From the NCBI GenBank assembly GCA_947366645.1, contig CANBAX010000022.1, forward strand, positions 1 through 10,399: a stretch of DNA of 10,399 nt, written 5' to 3'. Source of the DNA: an uncultured Clostridia bacterium. GTDB taxonomy: Bacteria > Bacillota > Clostridia > Christensenellales > UBA1242. The stretch's first letter is position 1; every line of letters begins with the position of its first letter. The translations under genes and the position numbers were made by a program. The notes under the pieces are model-generated. The model was given only the letters and a program-made list of their open reading frames with translations. It searched no databases and was not told the origin of the DNA. Below are positions 1 to 7,076 of this stretch, piece after piece.

Positions 1-468
1 ACTACATATAAATATTTTGAAGCATTTGCAGAGTCTATTGATAAACAGGTAAATAAGAGGGCAGAGATGTCATTTTTTGTTTCAAGTAATTGTGAAAACT
101 CTGTATTAGAAGTAGCAGACAAAATAGTTGCTTTAAGTGAAAGAAAGATAAACTATATTAATTTTAAAATTTTGATAGAAGAATATATAATAAACTTATC
201 TGAGTCCCAAGCAGAAATAATTATTCAAAGATATATAGAGGGACAGGATAGTCAAACTATTGCCGATAATTTAAACATTCCTATTCGCACCTATTATCGT
301 AAACTTGGCATTGCAGAGGAAAAATTACTGCTTTATCTAAATGATAAAGGTTATAGTGAAGAAAGGCTAAAACAAATAATAGAAAAAGACCCACTATTAT
401 ACACCGCTTTTCAAGGCGTAAAAAGTAGTGGAATGATAGATGAAAGAAAACTCCAAAATGTATTATGA
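1..468 (+). CDS. Phage-type sigma-70 region 4-like regulator (5' end missing)
   Basis: The frame is open from base 1, so the gene very likely starts off the contig; the ATG at 67 (AGAGG six bases before it) is a possible but less likely start. The 22 codons before that ATG (YFEAFAESIDKQVNKRAEMS) fit the N-terminal helical region of small phage proteins of the DUF1492/ArpU/RinA-like type, which are usually encoded just before the terminase genes and are thought to control late transcription. The middle is helical, and the segment around residues 50-95 of the ATG-67 numbering reads like a sigma region 4 helix-turn-helix (RYIEGQDSQTIADNLNIPIR, then TYYRKLG). The tail after it is unassigned. Its stop overlaps the convergent SH3 gene by six bases. 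The HTH class is fairly secure; the phage role rests on the downstream terminase and is inference. Confidence 0.6.
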   Translation, partial: TTYKYFEAFAESIDKQVNKRAEMSFFVSSNCENSVLEVADKIVALSERKINYINFKILIEEYIINLSESQAEIIIQRYIEGQDSQTIADNLNIPIRTYYRKLGIAEEKLLLYLNDKGYSEERLKQIIEKDPLLYTAFQGVKSSGMIDERKLQNVL

Positions 469-1227
469 AAGGTCTTTTTCATCAAATTCAAAATAGTCTC
501 CGTGTCGTCTGCGGGGGCGTTTATTTTTAATCTTGTGTGCTGTACCCGATAGGGAAGGTTTGATAAGAAGATAGATAAGTATAGCGCAAGGAAGTGATAC
601 GCCAAGTATGATAAAGGTTTTTGCAGTAGCAGTTAATCCACCAGAAACAGAGGAGCCGTTTACAAATAGGTCTTTAGTTATAACTGTAAATATCTCATTG
701 TTAACGGTAAAAGGCTCAATTACATCGCAGAAGACAGAATACATATATCCAATTTGACCGGAAGAAGTTTTGCAATAGTACCATTTTGTGCTTTTGTTAG
801 GAATGCTATTGCCTTCAATTTCACCGTAATAGGTTATATCTTTGCTCTCATATGGAAGAGAAGCGATTTCCTTGCTTTCAAGATTAGGCGCTTCATTAAG
901 AGAAAGTCCTTTTAAAGCAAAAACATTGATATTACTTTGAAAATAAGGATTTTCAGGTTTTCCTTCCATGGGTGATACCTGTCCGATTTTAACATAACCT
1001 TCAAGGTCTAAATATCTGGCCTTGTAAAAAGTTTTTTCTCTGTCATAAAGTTCTACGAAATAGGACTGGGGAATTTTAAAAAGCGCGGAGCTTTCCTCTG
1101 CCTGTGAATAGAAATAAACATTTGCATTTATAACCTTTGCAAAATAACTTTCCTGCGCAGCCTCTGTATTAGGAATGTTTACAGGAGAAAAAAGAAAAAT
1201 TAATAAAATCAGAATTAAAGTTTTCAT
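463..1227 (-). CDS. Secreted SH3-like, single-span membrane protein
   Basis: A 254-residue protein. Residues 1-24 form a signal peptide (MKT, then a long hydrophobic stretch, with likely cleavage after TEAA). Two beta-rich segments follow, about 28-85 and 100-167, with the look of bacterial SH3 (SH3b) domains: NVYFYSQAEESSALF, then FYKARYLDLEGYVKIG, and later LNEAPNLESKEIASL, then WYYCKTSSGQIGYMYS. A transmembrane helix lies at about 204-224, followed by a 30-residue cytosolic tail that is first very basic (KNKRPRRR) and then acidic (FEFDEKDLS). SH3b domains typically bind cell-wall peptides, so a wall-sensing or anchoring role is plausible but unproven. The gene opposes its neighbours: it is convergent with the regulator (six-base overlap) and divergent from the terminase gene. 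No Shine-Dalgarno-like sequence is visible before the ATG; the upstream stretch is almost pure A/T. Topology is secure, function is not. Confidence 0.72.
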   Translation of the reverse strand: MKTLILILLIFLFSPVNIPNTEAAQESYFAKVINANVYFYSQAEESSALFKIPQSYFVELYDREKTFYKARYLDLEGYVKIGQVSPMEGKPENPYFQSNINVFALKGLSLNEAPNLESKEIASLPYESKDITYYGEIEGNSIPNKSTKWYYCKTSSGQIGYMYSVFCDVIEPFTVNNEIFTVITKDLFVNGSSVSGGLTATAKTFIILGVSLPCAILIYLLIKPSLSGTAHKIKNKRPRRRHGDYFEFDEKDLS

Positions 1228-1267
1228 GAAAATATTTTAAAACAAAAATTTTTAATAAAGATAACAA

Positions 1268-1293
1268 TAAAATGTCTTTTTGTAGACATTTTA
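1268..1293. promoter_or_regulatory. 10-bp inverted repeat in a divergent intergenic region (candidate operator)
   Basis: Perfect arms TAAAATGTCT (1268-1277) and AGACATTTTA (1284-1293) are separated by TTTTGT. The element sits in the 90-bp gap between the divergent SH3 gene and the terminase gene, ending 24 bases before the terminase ATG. It could be an operator for both genes or an RNA hairpin. The stem is AT-rich and no clean T-run follows, so a terminator is less likely. The symmetry is seen directly; the role is inference. Confidence 0.4.
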
Positions 1294-1317
1294 GGTTTTA
1301 TTTGACGGAGTAAAAAA

Positions 1318-2750
1318 ATGGAAAAAGGACTTGAAAAATTATTTTTAATAAATAAAGAGTTAGAAAGACGAAAAAAGGAAGATAACCTTTTAAAATATAA
1401 CACAGGTGAAAAGGTTCATAAAAACAAATGGCTTTTCATCGCTGCCAAAAGAAAAATAGATGGGTGTTTGGAGGTAACCGAAGTGGAAAAACGGAATGCG
1501 GAGCGGTGGAAACTGTGTGGCTTGCAAGGGGGATACACCCGTATAGGGAGAATAAGAAAGATGTGTCTTGCTGGGTTGTCAGCGTAAGTAGGCAGGTACA
1601 AAGGGAGGTTGCACAAGCGAAAATACTTTACTATCTAAGAAGTGACCAAATAGTAGAAATTGTTATGTCAAGTGGGCGAGCGGACAGTGCAAACCATGGA
1701 ATTATAGATTTTATAATAGTAAAAAATGCGCTTGGCGGTACAAGTAAAATAGCCTTTAAAAGTTGTGACCAAGGAAGAGAGAAATTTCAAGGCAGTTCTT
1801 TGGATTTTGTCTGGTTTGATGAGGAGCCGCCATATGATATATATGAAGAATGCCGAATGAGGATACTCGACCGCTGTGGCCATATATTTGGTACAATGAC
1901 ACCACTTAAAGGGCTGACTTGGGTGTATGATAAGGTTTATCTAAATGAAAATAATGATAGTGAAATGTGGTATGAACAAATGGAGTGGGCAGATAATCCT
2001 TACCTGAATGAAGAGGAGGTAAAACTCATGTGTCAAAGCATGAGCGAGGAGGAACTTGAAAGTCGGCGATATGGAAAATTTATTCAGTATGGTGGAATGG
2101 TATATCCGGAATTTGATGAAAATGTCAATGTAATAGAACCTTTTGAAATCCCACTTGACTGGCAATGTAAACTTTCAATAGACCCAGGACTTAATAACTT
2201 TACCTCAGTCCACTGGTACGCAGTAGATTATGACGGAAATATTTATGTGGTTGCCGAGCATTACGAGCGAGGGAAATTTGTTGACTATCATGCTCAAAGA
2301 ATCAAGGAAATATGTCAAAGATTAAATTGGCATACAAGTTACCATGGAATGTATGAGGCACTTATCGATTCTGCGGCAAATCAAAGGACGCTTGCCAGCA
2401 GTAAAAGCGTAGCCCAACTTTTTTATGAAAATGGAATTATTGTCAATACCAATGTAAATAAAGATGTATTTGTTGGAATAAACAGAGTAAAAAGTTATCT
2501 CAAAAATGCTGAAGGACAAAGTAGACTTTTTATATTCAAAAATTGTGTTAATATGATAAGGGAGATAAAGGGCTATTTCTGGGGGAATGAAGATAGCCCA
2601 ATGAAGAAAGATGACCACGCTATGGATGAGTTAAGATATTTCATCATGAGTAGACCCGAGAATAAAAAGAAAGAAGTGCCTACACAGGTACAAAAGCATA
2701 AGGAAAAACTTCTAAGAAAGGTCAGAAATGAAAGAAAAATCAGTTATTAA
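1318..2750 (+). CDS. Phage terminase large subunit (ATPase/nuclease), frameshifted near the 5' end
   Basis: This is the motor of tailed-phage DNA packaging: an N-terminal ATPase translocates DNA into the prohead and a C-terminal RNase H-like nuclease cuts the concatemer. The gene lies in two frames. Bases 1318 to about 1420 encode the N-terminus (ending YNTGEKVHK), with GGAG at 1307-1310 as ribosome-binding site. From 1425 the protein continues in the other frame (QMAFHRCQKKNRWVFGG). Adding one A to the five-A run at 1420-1424 joins them into about 477 residues, a normal size for the family. In numbering from the ATG at 1428: Walker A GGNRSGKT at 15-22, Walker B DFVWFDEE ending D131/E132, coupling motif GTMTP, and nuclease acidic residues D252 (SIDPG), D314 (LIDSA) and the DDHAMDE cluster at 395-401. 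All motifs are intact, so the break is recent, an assembly or read error, or tolerated. A 440-residue product from 1428 would keep Walker A. No small terminase or portal gene is adjacent. Confidence 0.85.
1420..1424 (+). other. Frameshift site: A run one base short
   Basis: The run reads CAT AAAAA CAA ATG. A sixth A would give codons for HKKQM and fuse the two terminase frames without loss of residues. The upstream frame otherwise stops at 1587. The spot resembles a weak T AAA AAC slip site, but the first base does not match the canonical X XXY YYZ pattern. Confidence 0.75.
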
Positions 2751-2758
2751 ATATTAAA

Positions 2759-2787
2759 TTGCCATAAAAAGTAAAATAATTTATAAA
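2759..2787 (+). promoter_or_regulatory. Sigma-A-type promoter for the GLUG surface-protein gene
   Basis: TTGCCA at 2759-2764 and TATAAA at 2782-2787 are separated by exactly 17 bases. This predicts transcription from about 2794 and a leader of about 45 bases to the start at 2840. It means the surface-protein gene can be expressed independently of the terminase upstream. Confidence 0.6.
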
Positions 2788-2793
2788 TTATTT
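2774..2793. promoter_or_regulatory. 20-bp perfect palindrome over the -10 box
   Basis: Bases 2774-2793 (AAATAATTTATAAATTATTT) equal their own reverse complement, and the -10 box lies inside. The position is that expected for a repressor site blocking polymerase, but the element is entirely A/T and could be chance. Confidence 0.3.
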
Positions 2794-2839
2794 GGAAAAA
2801 TAAATTTAATATGGTAAATTGTAATTAATAGAGGCGATG

Positions 2840-5164
2840 ATGAAGAAATTAAGTTTGTTAATCTTTGCTATAGTTTTTTCACTTGGAGGGATATTTGTTT
2901 CTCCAGCATTTACCAGCGCAATAGAAGAACCAATAATTGAGTTTACCGAGGTTAGAACCTCCACTGAATTTATAACTAAAATGAACGGCTCTGCAAATAT
3001 CGTACTTGGTAACGATATTGATTTTAATGGACAAGTTATACATATCGATGAGTTTTCTGGAAACCTTGATGGGAATGGGTTTACAATATCTAACTTTGTG
3101 GTAAAATCGGATAATCATAGTTATGGGCTTGTAAATCAACTAAATGGCGGAAAGATATATAATCTTAGACTGAATGGAAGCATCACTTATGACCTAACGG
3201 AATCTAATAAAACACCGGTTAATATAGGCGGATTTGCAGGACTAGTTTCAGGCGGCGGAATAATTAAGAATTGTGAAATTGTAAACATCAACTATAATTC
3301 AATAAATAAAGTCAGCGTAGAAGGTGTTGAAGATACAAAAACAAGTGAAAACCAACTTCATTTTGTGACACAATTTACCTTTGGTGGCGTAGCCGGAGCG
3401 GTGGTAGGAAATAAAAGCACAGTTACAAATTGTGTTAATCATTCAGGTGTAGACCTGTCAACTTCGCTTTCCGCTACAAACGTAATGAGGGCGGGAGGAA
3501 TAGTTGGTCGTCTTCACGATGGAAGTGTAAATTTTTGTAGTGCGCTAGGGAATATAACTTACAGCTCAAATGTTTCAAGCTCAAACATTACCTTCTATAA
3601 TGGCGGTATAATCGGTGAAGTAGAAGGAAGCGAAACTAAGGCATATAATCTCACCTATGAAGGTGCTATTAATCGTGTGGAACAAGATAATTATGCATCT
3701 TTGGACTCTGCGTCGGGTGCAATAATTGGCAGAATTTCAACGCTGGTTGATAAAGATAGGATAGATATTTCAAATTGTTACTGGACAAATGGCACTCTTG
3801 AAAACGCCTTTGGAGAAAATGATGTATACACCTATGATACTGAAGTTGTCAACCGTGTAAGAAAGATAGACCGTAATTTTTATACCTCCCCAAATTGGCA
3901 TAAAAGATATGGCGAATGGGACTTTGATTATACATGGATAATGTTAGGGGAAGAGGATAAACCAACCAAACTTCATCTGCAATGTTTCCAAAACTTTAAA
4001 TATTCATTTAATGATTTCTTAGATGCTGACGGTATTCTTAAGAAGAAGGATAGTCAAGAAATTGGTGAATATAAGTATGGAAGCAAGGTTGAAATTAATT
4101 TAGAAATTGAAAATGAATATCTAGGATTTTTCGATTTGCAACAGGTACTACTTAACTCTAATCCAATAACAGATTATGAGAAAAAAGAAACGCTAAACGG
4201 GTTTACAATAGTTTTGACAGCCAGCGATAAGACTGACGGGCGATACTCTTTTAAAATGAAGGAAATACCATTTAAGTGTTATGTTGAAAGTGAAGATATA
4301 AATAAAGGCGGTGTTAAACGGCTAGGCGACAGGGTGGTGTCTAGTAGAATAGAGTTAACTTTATCCTATACAAAAAATGAATCACAAAAACTTACTATAA
4401 TTTCAGAAACAGACACTCATTCTATATATACTCCATTAAATTGGACGCTGTATTATAAAGCGGAAGAGGGGCAAACCCCAGATAAAGAGGATAGCGATGG
4501 TAAGTGGGTGCTACAACCAAATTTCCCAAGTTATAGTAATTCACAATTAGAATTTTTGTTTGGAAAAGATAGTGTTTTCAATAGAAGCTTCAAACTTGTG
4601 GCTAATTATACTGATGAAGAAGCCTTTGTAGTAAATGTCAGGGGCGATGATAATGTATCGTATATTAAGTTTCTTGGCTTAGAGATGTCAAATGATGGAA
4701 TACAGACCTCACCTTCAGAAACAAGGGCAGAACTTGTTGTCAGCGTAAAAGAAGGTTATGAACTTGATGTGGATAGATTAAAAGGTGTAGTATCATCATT
4801 GTATGGAAATAACAATGTTGGAACGCTAATACCTTCCTCTCCACAAGTAAATGAGAAAGGGGAAACAACCTATTATATATATCTCAATATGCGAGAGATA
4901 GATAAAAATAAGTCGGGTCTGAATATATCTCTTAATGTCTATACAAAGGTCAAAACGGTAGAGGAAAATGATAGCTTATTATGGCTATGGATTATCCTTC
5001 CAATAGTGGCTGTCCTTATCGTAGTTTCAATAATCTTGTTTGTAATAATAAGACGTCGCAGACTTATGAAAGCACGGCTTAAAATTGACGGAGCAAATAC
5101 AAAGACCGATAAAAAGAATAAATCAAAGGAAAAATCGGCGGATTATAAAGATTTCTATTATTAA
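2840..5164 (+). CDS. GLUG-repeat surface protein with C-terminal transmembrane anchor
   Basis: A 774-residue protein. The start at 2840 is preferred over the ATG three bases earlier because AGAGG (2830-2834) is then five rather than two bases away. A signal peptide covers about residues 1-27 (MKK, hydrophobic core, cleavage after FTSA). Residues of about 75-330 form a right-handed beta-helix-like array of GLUG-type repeats: GNLDGNGFTISN, then GGFAGLVSGGGIIKNC, GGVAGAVVGNKSTVTNC, GGIVGRLHDGSVNFC, GGIIGEVEGSE and SGAIIGRI. The array ends with a CYW and WDFDYTW segment of the kind that commonly closes it. A long beta-rich stretch follows (about 370-700), perhaps Ig-like stalk domains. A transmembrane helix begins near residue 713, then RRRR and a lysine-rich cytosolic tail. 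GLUG arrays occur in bacterial adhesins and peptidase-associated surface proteins, so an adhesin-like role is likely but the ligand is unknown. It has its own promoter and is followed directly by a strong terminator, so it is probably monocistronic. Confidence 0.82.
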   Translation: MKKLSLLIFAIVFSLGGIFVSPAFTSAIEEPIIEFTEVRTSTEFITKMNGSANIVLGNDIDFNGQVIHIDEFSGNLDGNGFTISNFVVKSDNHSYGLVNQLNGGKIYNLRLNGSITYDLTESNKTPVNIGGFAGLVSGGGIIKNCEIVNINYNSINKVSVEGVEDTKTSENQLHFVTQFTFGGVAGAVVGNKSTVTNCVNHSGVDLSTSLSATNVMRAGGIVGRLHDGSVNFCSALGNITYSSNVSSSNITFYNGGIIGEVEGSETKAYNLTYEGAINRVEQDNYASLDSASGAIIGRISTLVDKDRIDISNCYWTNGTLENAFGENDVYTYDTEVVNRVRKIDRNFYTSPNWHKRYGEWDFDYTWIMLGEEDKPTKLHLQCFQNFKYSFNDFLDADGILKKKDSQEIGEYKYGSKVEINLEIENEYLGFFDLQQVLLNSNPITDYEKKETLNGFTIVLTASDKTDGRYSFKMKEIPFKCYVESEDINKGGVKRLGDRVVSSRIELTLSYTKNESQKLTIISETDTHSIYTPLNWTLYYKAEEGQTPDKEDSDGKWVLQPNFPSYSNSQLEFLFGKDSVFNRSFKLVANYTDEEAFVVNVRGDDNVSYIKFLGLEMSNDGIQTSPSETRAELVVSVKEGYELDVDRLKGVVSSLYGNNNVGTLIPSSPQVNEKGETTYYIYLNMREIDKNKSGLNISLNVYTKVKTVEENDSLLWLWIILPIVAVLIVVSIILFVIIRRRRLMKARLKIDGANTKTDKKNKSKEKSADYKDFYY

Positions 5165-5165
5165 A

Positions 5166-5198
5166 ATAAAAAACACTAGAATTTCTAGTGTTTTTTAT
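5166..5198 (+). terminator. Strong intrinsic terminator after the GLUG gene
   Basis: A 15-bp perfect stem (5166-5180 with 5184-5198) has a three-base ATT loop. The core CACTAGA/TCTAGTG is flanked by six A and six T, starting two bases after the stop codon. The symmetric A/T tracts would let it act in both directions. Confidence 0.88.
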
Positions 5199-5275
5199 CT
5201 CTTCCTTTGTCATTTCTACCGGTAGTGCAGTTTCCTCCACCTTGTCATTTCGACCGTAGCCCGTTTTTCCCACCT

Positions 5276-5313
5276 TGTCATTTCGACCGAAACGCAGTGA
5301 AGCGGAGAAATCT
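5276..5313 (+). repeat. Full 38-bp repeat unit, copy 1
   Basis: Head TGTCATTTCGACCG, middle AAACGCAGTG and tail AAGCGGAGAAATCT. It differs from copy 2 at one base (A instead of G at 5300-5301). Confidence 0.85.
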
Positions 5314-5376
5314 TTTTTAATAAATTGCCAAAAACCCGCCTAAGGCGGTGTCATTTCGACCGAAACTCTCTTACTT

Positions 5377-5414
5377 TGTCATTTCGACCGAAACGCAGTG
5401 GAGCGGAGAAATCT
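5377..5414 (+). repeat. Full 38-bp repeat unit, copy 2
   Basis: Head TGTCATTTCGACCG, middle AAACGCAGTG and tail GAGCGGAGAAATCT. It is the copy closest to the consensus of the four full units. Confidence 0.85.
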
Positions 5415-5446
5415 CTCCTTTCGCAGCACTACTTATTCAAAATGAA

Positions 5447-5515
5447 AAAGAAATGATGTATCATTTTTGAACCCTTTGCACAGCAACTAGCGAAAAAATG
5501 ATATGCCATTTCTTT
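5447..5515 (-). terminator. Long imperfect inverted repeat, candidate terminator of the substrate-binding protein gene
   Basis: Arms 5447-5468 and 5494-5515 pair at 19 of 22 positions around a loop of about 25 bases. On the minus strand the element begins 12 bases after the stop codon of the substrate-binding protein gene and its second arm runs into a T-rich stretch, as expected for transcription termination. The stem is AT-rich and the loop is large, so function is uncertain. Confidence 0.4.
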
Positions 5516-5526
5516 ATTAAATTTAC

Positions 5527-6528
5527 TTATGCTACAATCTTTTCTGCTATAGTGTTATCAACGCAGTTTTCAAAGACAGGATTATAAGTTTTGCCAGAGC
5601 ATTGGTTAATAATCTTCACAAGTGTTTCAAAAGAAGATTTTTCCATCTTTGGTGTAGGGCTCCAAGCCTTTAAATCACTGTACTGTTTTACTGCAATTTC
5701 AAGTTCGGCTTGACTCATGGCAGGGAAAGATTTTTTAAGTGCAGCAGCACCAAGTGATGCTTCTTTTGTGGTAAGATAGGTATAGCCTTTCATTACCGCT
5801 CTAAGAAATTTTTCAGCCTGTTCAGGGTGAGATTTTAAATAACTTTCCTTAGCAACAAAGCAGGTATAAGGCACAAGGCCAGAGAACTCGCCAACAGAGG
5901 ATACAATATAACCAGCGCCAGCATTTTGCAGGGTAGTCGCAGTTGGCTCAAAGAGGGTGCAGAATTCGTTATCAGTGGTACGGAATTCAGTTGCAATATT
6001 TGCAAATTGCACATCTTTACGTAAATTCACTTCATCAACACCGGTACCGATTTTAAGTCCAGCATTTTCAATAACGTATTGCAGTGTCATAGCAGGAAGT
6101 CCACCTTCACGACCACCAATGATAGTTTTGTTTTTAAGCATATCAAGGTTGAAGTTTTCGATAGGTGTTTTGCTTACAATGTAAGAGCCGTCTTTTTGGG
6201 TGAGTTGCCCAAAAACTAAGGGTTTGTCTTTGGTTTCGTTTGCATAAACAACGGTTTCAGGGCCAACTAAAGCAACTTCGCAATTACCACTGAGAAGTAC
6301 ACTCATAGAGGTGTGAGAACCATCATTGCTTTCGAGAGTAACTTTAAGCCCTTCTTCTTCAAAATAGCCGAGATTAATTGCGGCATATAGAGGGGCGTAG
6401 AAGATGCTGTGAGTTACTTCGTTAATTTTAATTTCGTTTTCATCTTTTCCGCAAGCAACAAAGAGGCAACTAGCAAGGCCTATAAGGAAGCATAGGCAGA
6501 AAAGAGATATACTTTTTAAGTATCGCAT
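5527..6528 (-). CDS. NMT1/THI5-like ABC transporter substrate-binding lipoprotein
   Basis: A 333-residue solute receptor, lipid-anchored outside the membrane. The signal peptide is followed by two possible lipoboxes: LASC (Cys21), which fits the consensus best, and FVAC (Cys26), which is followed by the polar GKDENE linker typical of mature lipoproteins. The fold signature is that of the NMT1/THI5/SsuA group: FYAPLYAAINLGYFEEEGLKV near the N-terminus, then LLSGNCEVALVGPETVVYAN, GGREGGLPAMTLQYVIENAG, and a C-terminal helical part with SHPEQAEKFLRAVMKGY. Family members bind thiamine pyrimidine precursors, riboflavin, or alkane sulfonates and nitrate; the sequence alone does not decide which. 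GGAGG lies at 6533-6537 (read on the minus strand), five to six bases before the ATG. No permease or ATPase gene is adjacent, so partners must be elsewhere. No TPP or FMN riboswitch motif was recognised upstream. The gene sits alone between two arrays of the same repeat. Confidence 0.85.
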   Translation of the reverse strand: MRYLKSISLFCLCFLIGLASCLFVACGKDENEIKINEVTHSIFYAPLYAAINLGYFEEEGLKVTLESNDGSHTSMSVLLSGNCEVALVGPETVVYANETKDKPLVFGQLTQKDGSYIVSKTPIENFNLDMLKNKTIIGGREGGLPAMTLQYVIENAGLKIGTGVDEVNLRKDVQFANIATEFRTTDNEFCTLFEPTATTLQNAGAGYIVSSVGEFSGLVPYTCFVAKESYLKSHPEQAEKFLRAVMKGYTYLTTKEASLGAAALKKSFPAMSQAELEIAVKQYSDLKAWSPTPKMEKSSFETLVKIINQCSGKTYNPVFENCVDNTIAEKIVA

Positions 6529-6540
6529 TTTTCCTCCTTA

Positions 6541-6760
6541 CAAACTCCATGATATGGAAAATTAATATGCAAGGTTACAAAATTTGGAAAAATAGTGAAA
6601 GAAAAGTGGTTCATAAATAATTTCTACGAAGATATAAAGACACACTATAAACATACTTGTTGATGTTGTATGCAAGGGTTCAAAATCAGTTTGTATGTAA
6701 TTTTTTCACGCTGTTTCGGTTTTTAGCCCTGTAAAGGCGATGAAAACCCGCCTAAGCCAC
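6541..6760. other. Gene-free leader region of the substrate-binding protein gene
   Basis: AT-rich sequence upstream of the minus-strand gene, with no reading frame of note and no recognised riboswitch. TGCAAGGGTTCAAAA at 6671-6685 recurs inverted with one extra base at 5464-5480, on the other side of the gene. Near the right end, AAAACCCGCCTAAG (about 6743-6756) matches the stretch before the fourth head of array I. Confidence 0.4.
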
Positions 6761-6785
6761 TGTCATTTCGCCTAACTACCACCAC

Positions 6786-6849
6786 TGTCATTTCGACCGA
6801 AGCCTGTTTTCACCTCTTGTCATTTCGACCAAAGCCTGTTTTCACCTCT
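6786..6849 (+). repeat. Tandem pair of 32-bp units
   Basis: Units 6786-6817 and 6818-6849 each start with the head, continue AAGCCTGTTTTCACCTCT or the like, and differ at a single base. A third unit, identical to the first, is at 6987-7018. Each of the latter two runs directly into a full 38-bp unit. Confidence 0.85.
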
Positions 6850-6887
6850 TGTCATTTCGACCGAAACGTAGTGGAGCGGAGAAATCT
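6850..6887 (+). repeat. Full 38-bp repeat unit, copy 3
   Basis: As copy 2 apart from AAACGTAGTG in the middle (C to T). Confidence 0.85.
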
Positions 6888-7018
6888 ATCTAAGGCGGTT
6901 GTCATTTCGACCGAACTCCGTTTTCCACACTAATGTCATTGCGTCTGTAGCTTATCCTCCCACTGTCACTTCGACCACCCTTATATTGTCATTTCGACCG
7001 AAGCCTGTTTTCACCTCT

Positions 7019-7056
7019 TGTCATTTCGACCGGAACGTAGTGCAGCGGAGAAATCT
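7019..7056 (+). repeat. Full 38-bp repeat unit, copy 4
   Basis: The most divergent full unit (middle GAACGTAGTG, then CAGCGGAGAAATCT). It ends 20 bases before the stop codon of the minus-strand HTH gene. Confidence 0.85.
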
Positions 7057-7076
7057 CATGTATACGTTTTTTATTG

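Larger units (their letters stand above)
5209..5414 (+). repeat. Dispersed repeat array I
   Basis: This array and the hairpin after it fill the 328-bp gene-free stretch between the GLUG terminator and the substrate-binding protein gene. Five copies of the head TGTCATTTCGACCG or close variants begin at 5209, 5243, 5276, 5349 and 5377. Two of them run on to complete 38-bp units ending AGCGGAGAAATCT (5276-5313 and 5377-5414). All copies face the same way. A small dyad CCGCC-TAA-GGCGG (5336-5348) lies just before the fourth head. No convincing reading frame is present. It resembles REP-type extragenic repeats. Confidence 0.8.
6761..7056 (+). repeat. Dispersed repeat array II
   Basis: Nine heads, exact or degenerate (TGTCATTTCGACCG and variants), begin at 6761, 6786, 6818, 6850, 6900, 6934, 6964, 6987 and 7019, all in the same orientation as array I. 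Complete 38-bp units occur at 6850-6887 and 7019-7056. With the leader before it, the array fills the 548-bp gap between the substrate-binding protein and the HTH regulator. An open frame across it is an artefact of the repeats. Confidence 0.85.

Noticed and set aside
1417..1430. Programmed -1 frameshift in the terminase gene
   Set aside because: A -1 slip would restore the frame, but T AAA AAC does not meet the slippery-heptamer rule at its first base. No clear stimulatory stem was seen, and such control is not the norm for terminase large subunits. A missing A is simpler.
2322..2618. Minus-strand open frame inside the terminase gene
   Set aside because: It lies opposite the conserved nuclease domain and has no domain or start signal of its own.
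6529..6760. TPP or FMN riboswitch upstream of the THI5-like gene
   Set aside because: No CTGAGA-type or other conserved thi-box or RFN core was recognised on the minus strand.
6786..7056. CRISPR-like regular spacing of a conserved 14-base head at 32-base steps
   Set aside because: The sequence between heads is itself repeated rather than unique, the spacing becomes irregular, and no cas gene is nearby.
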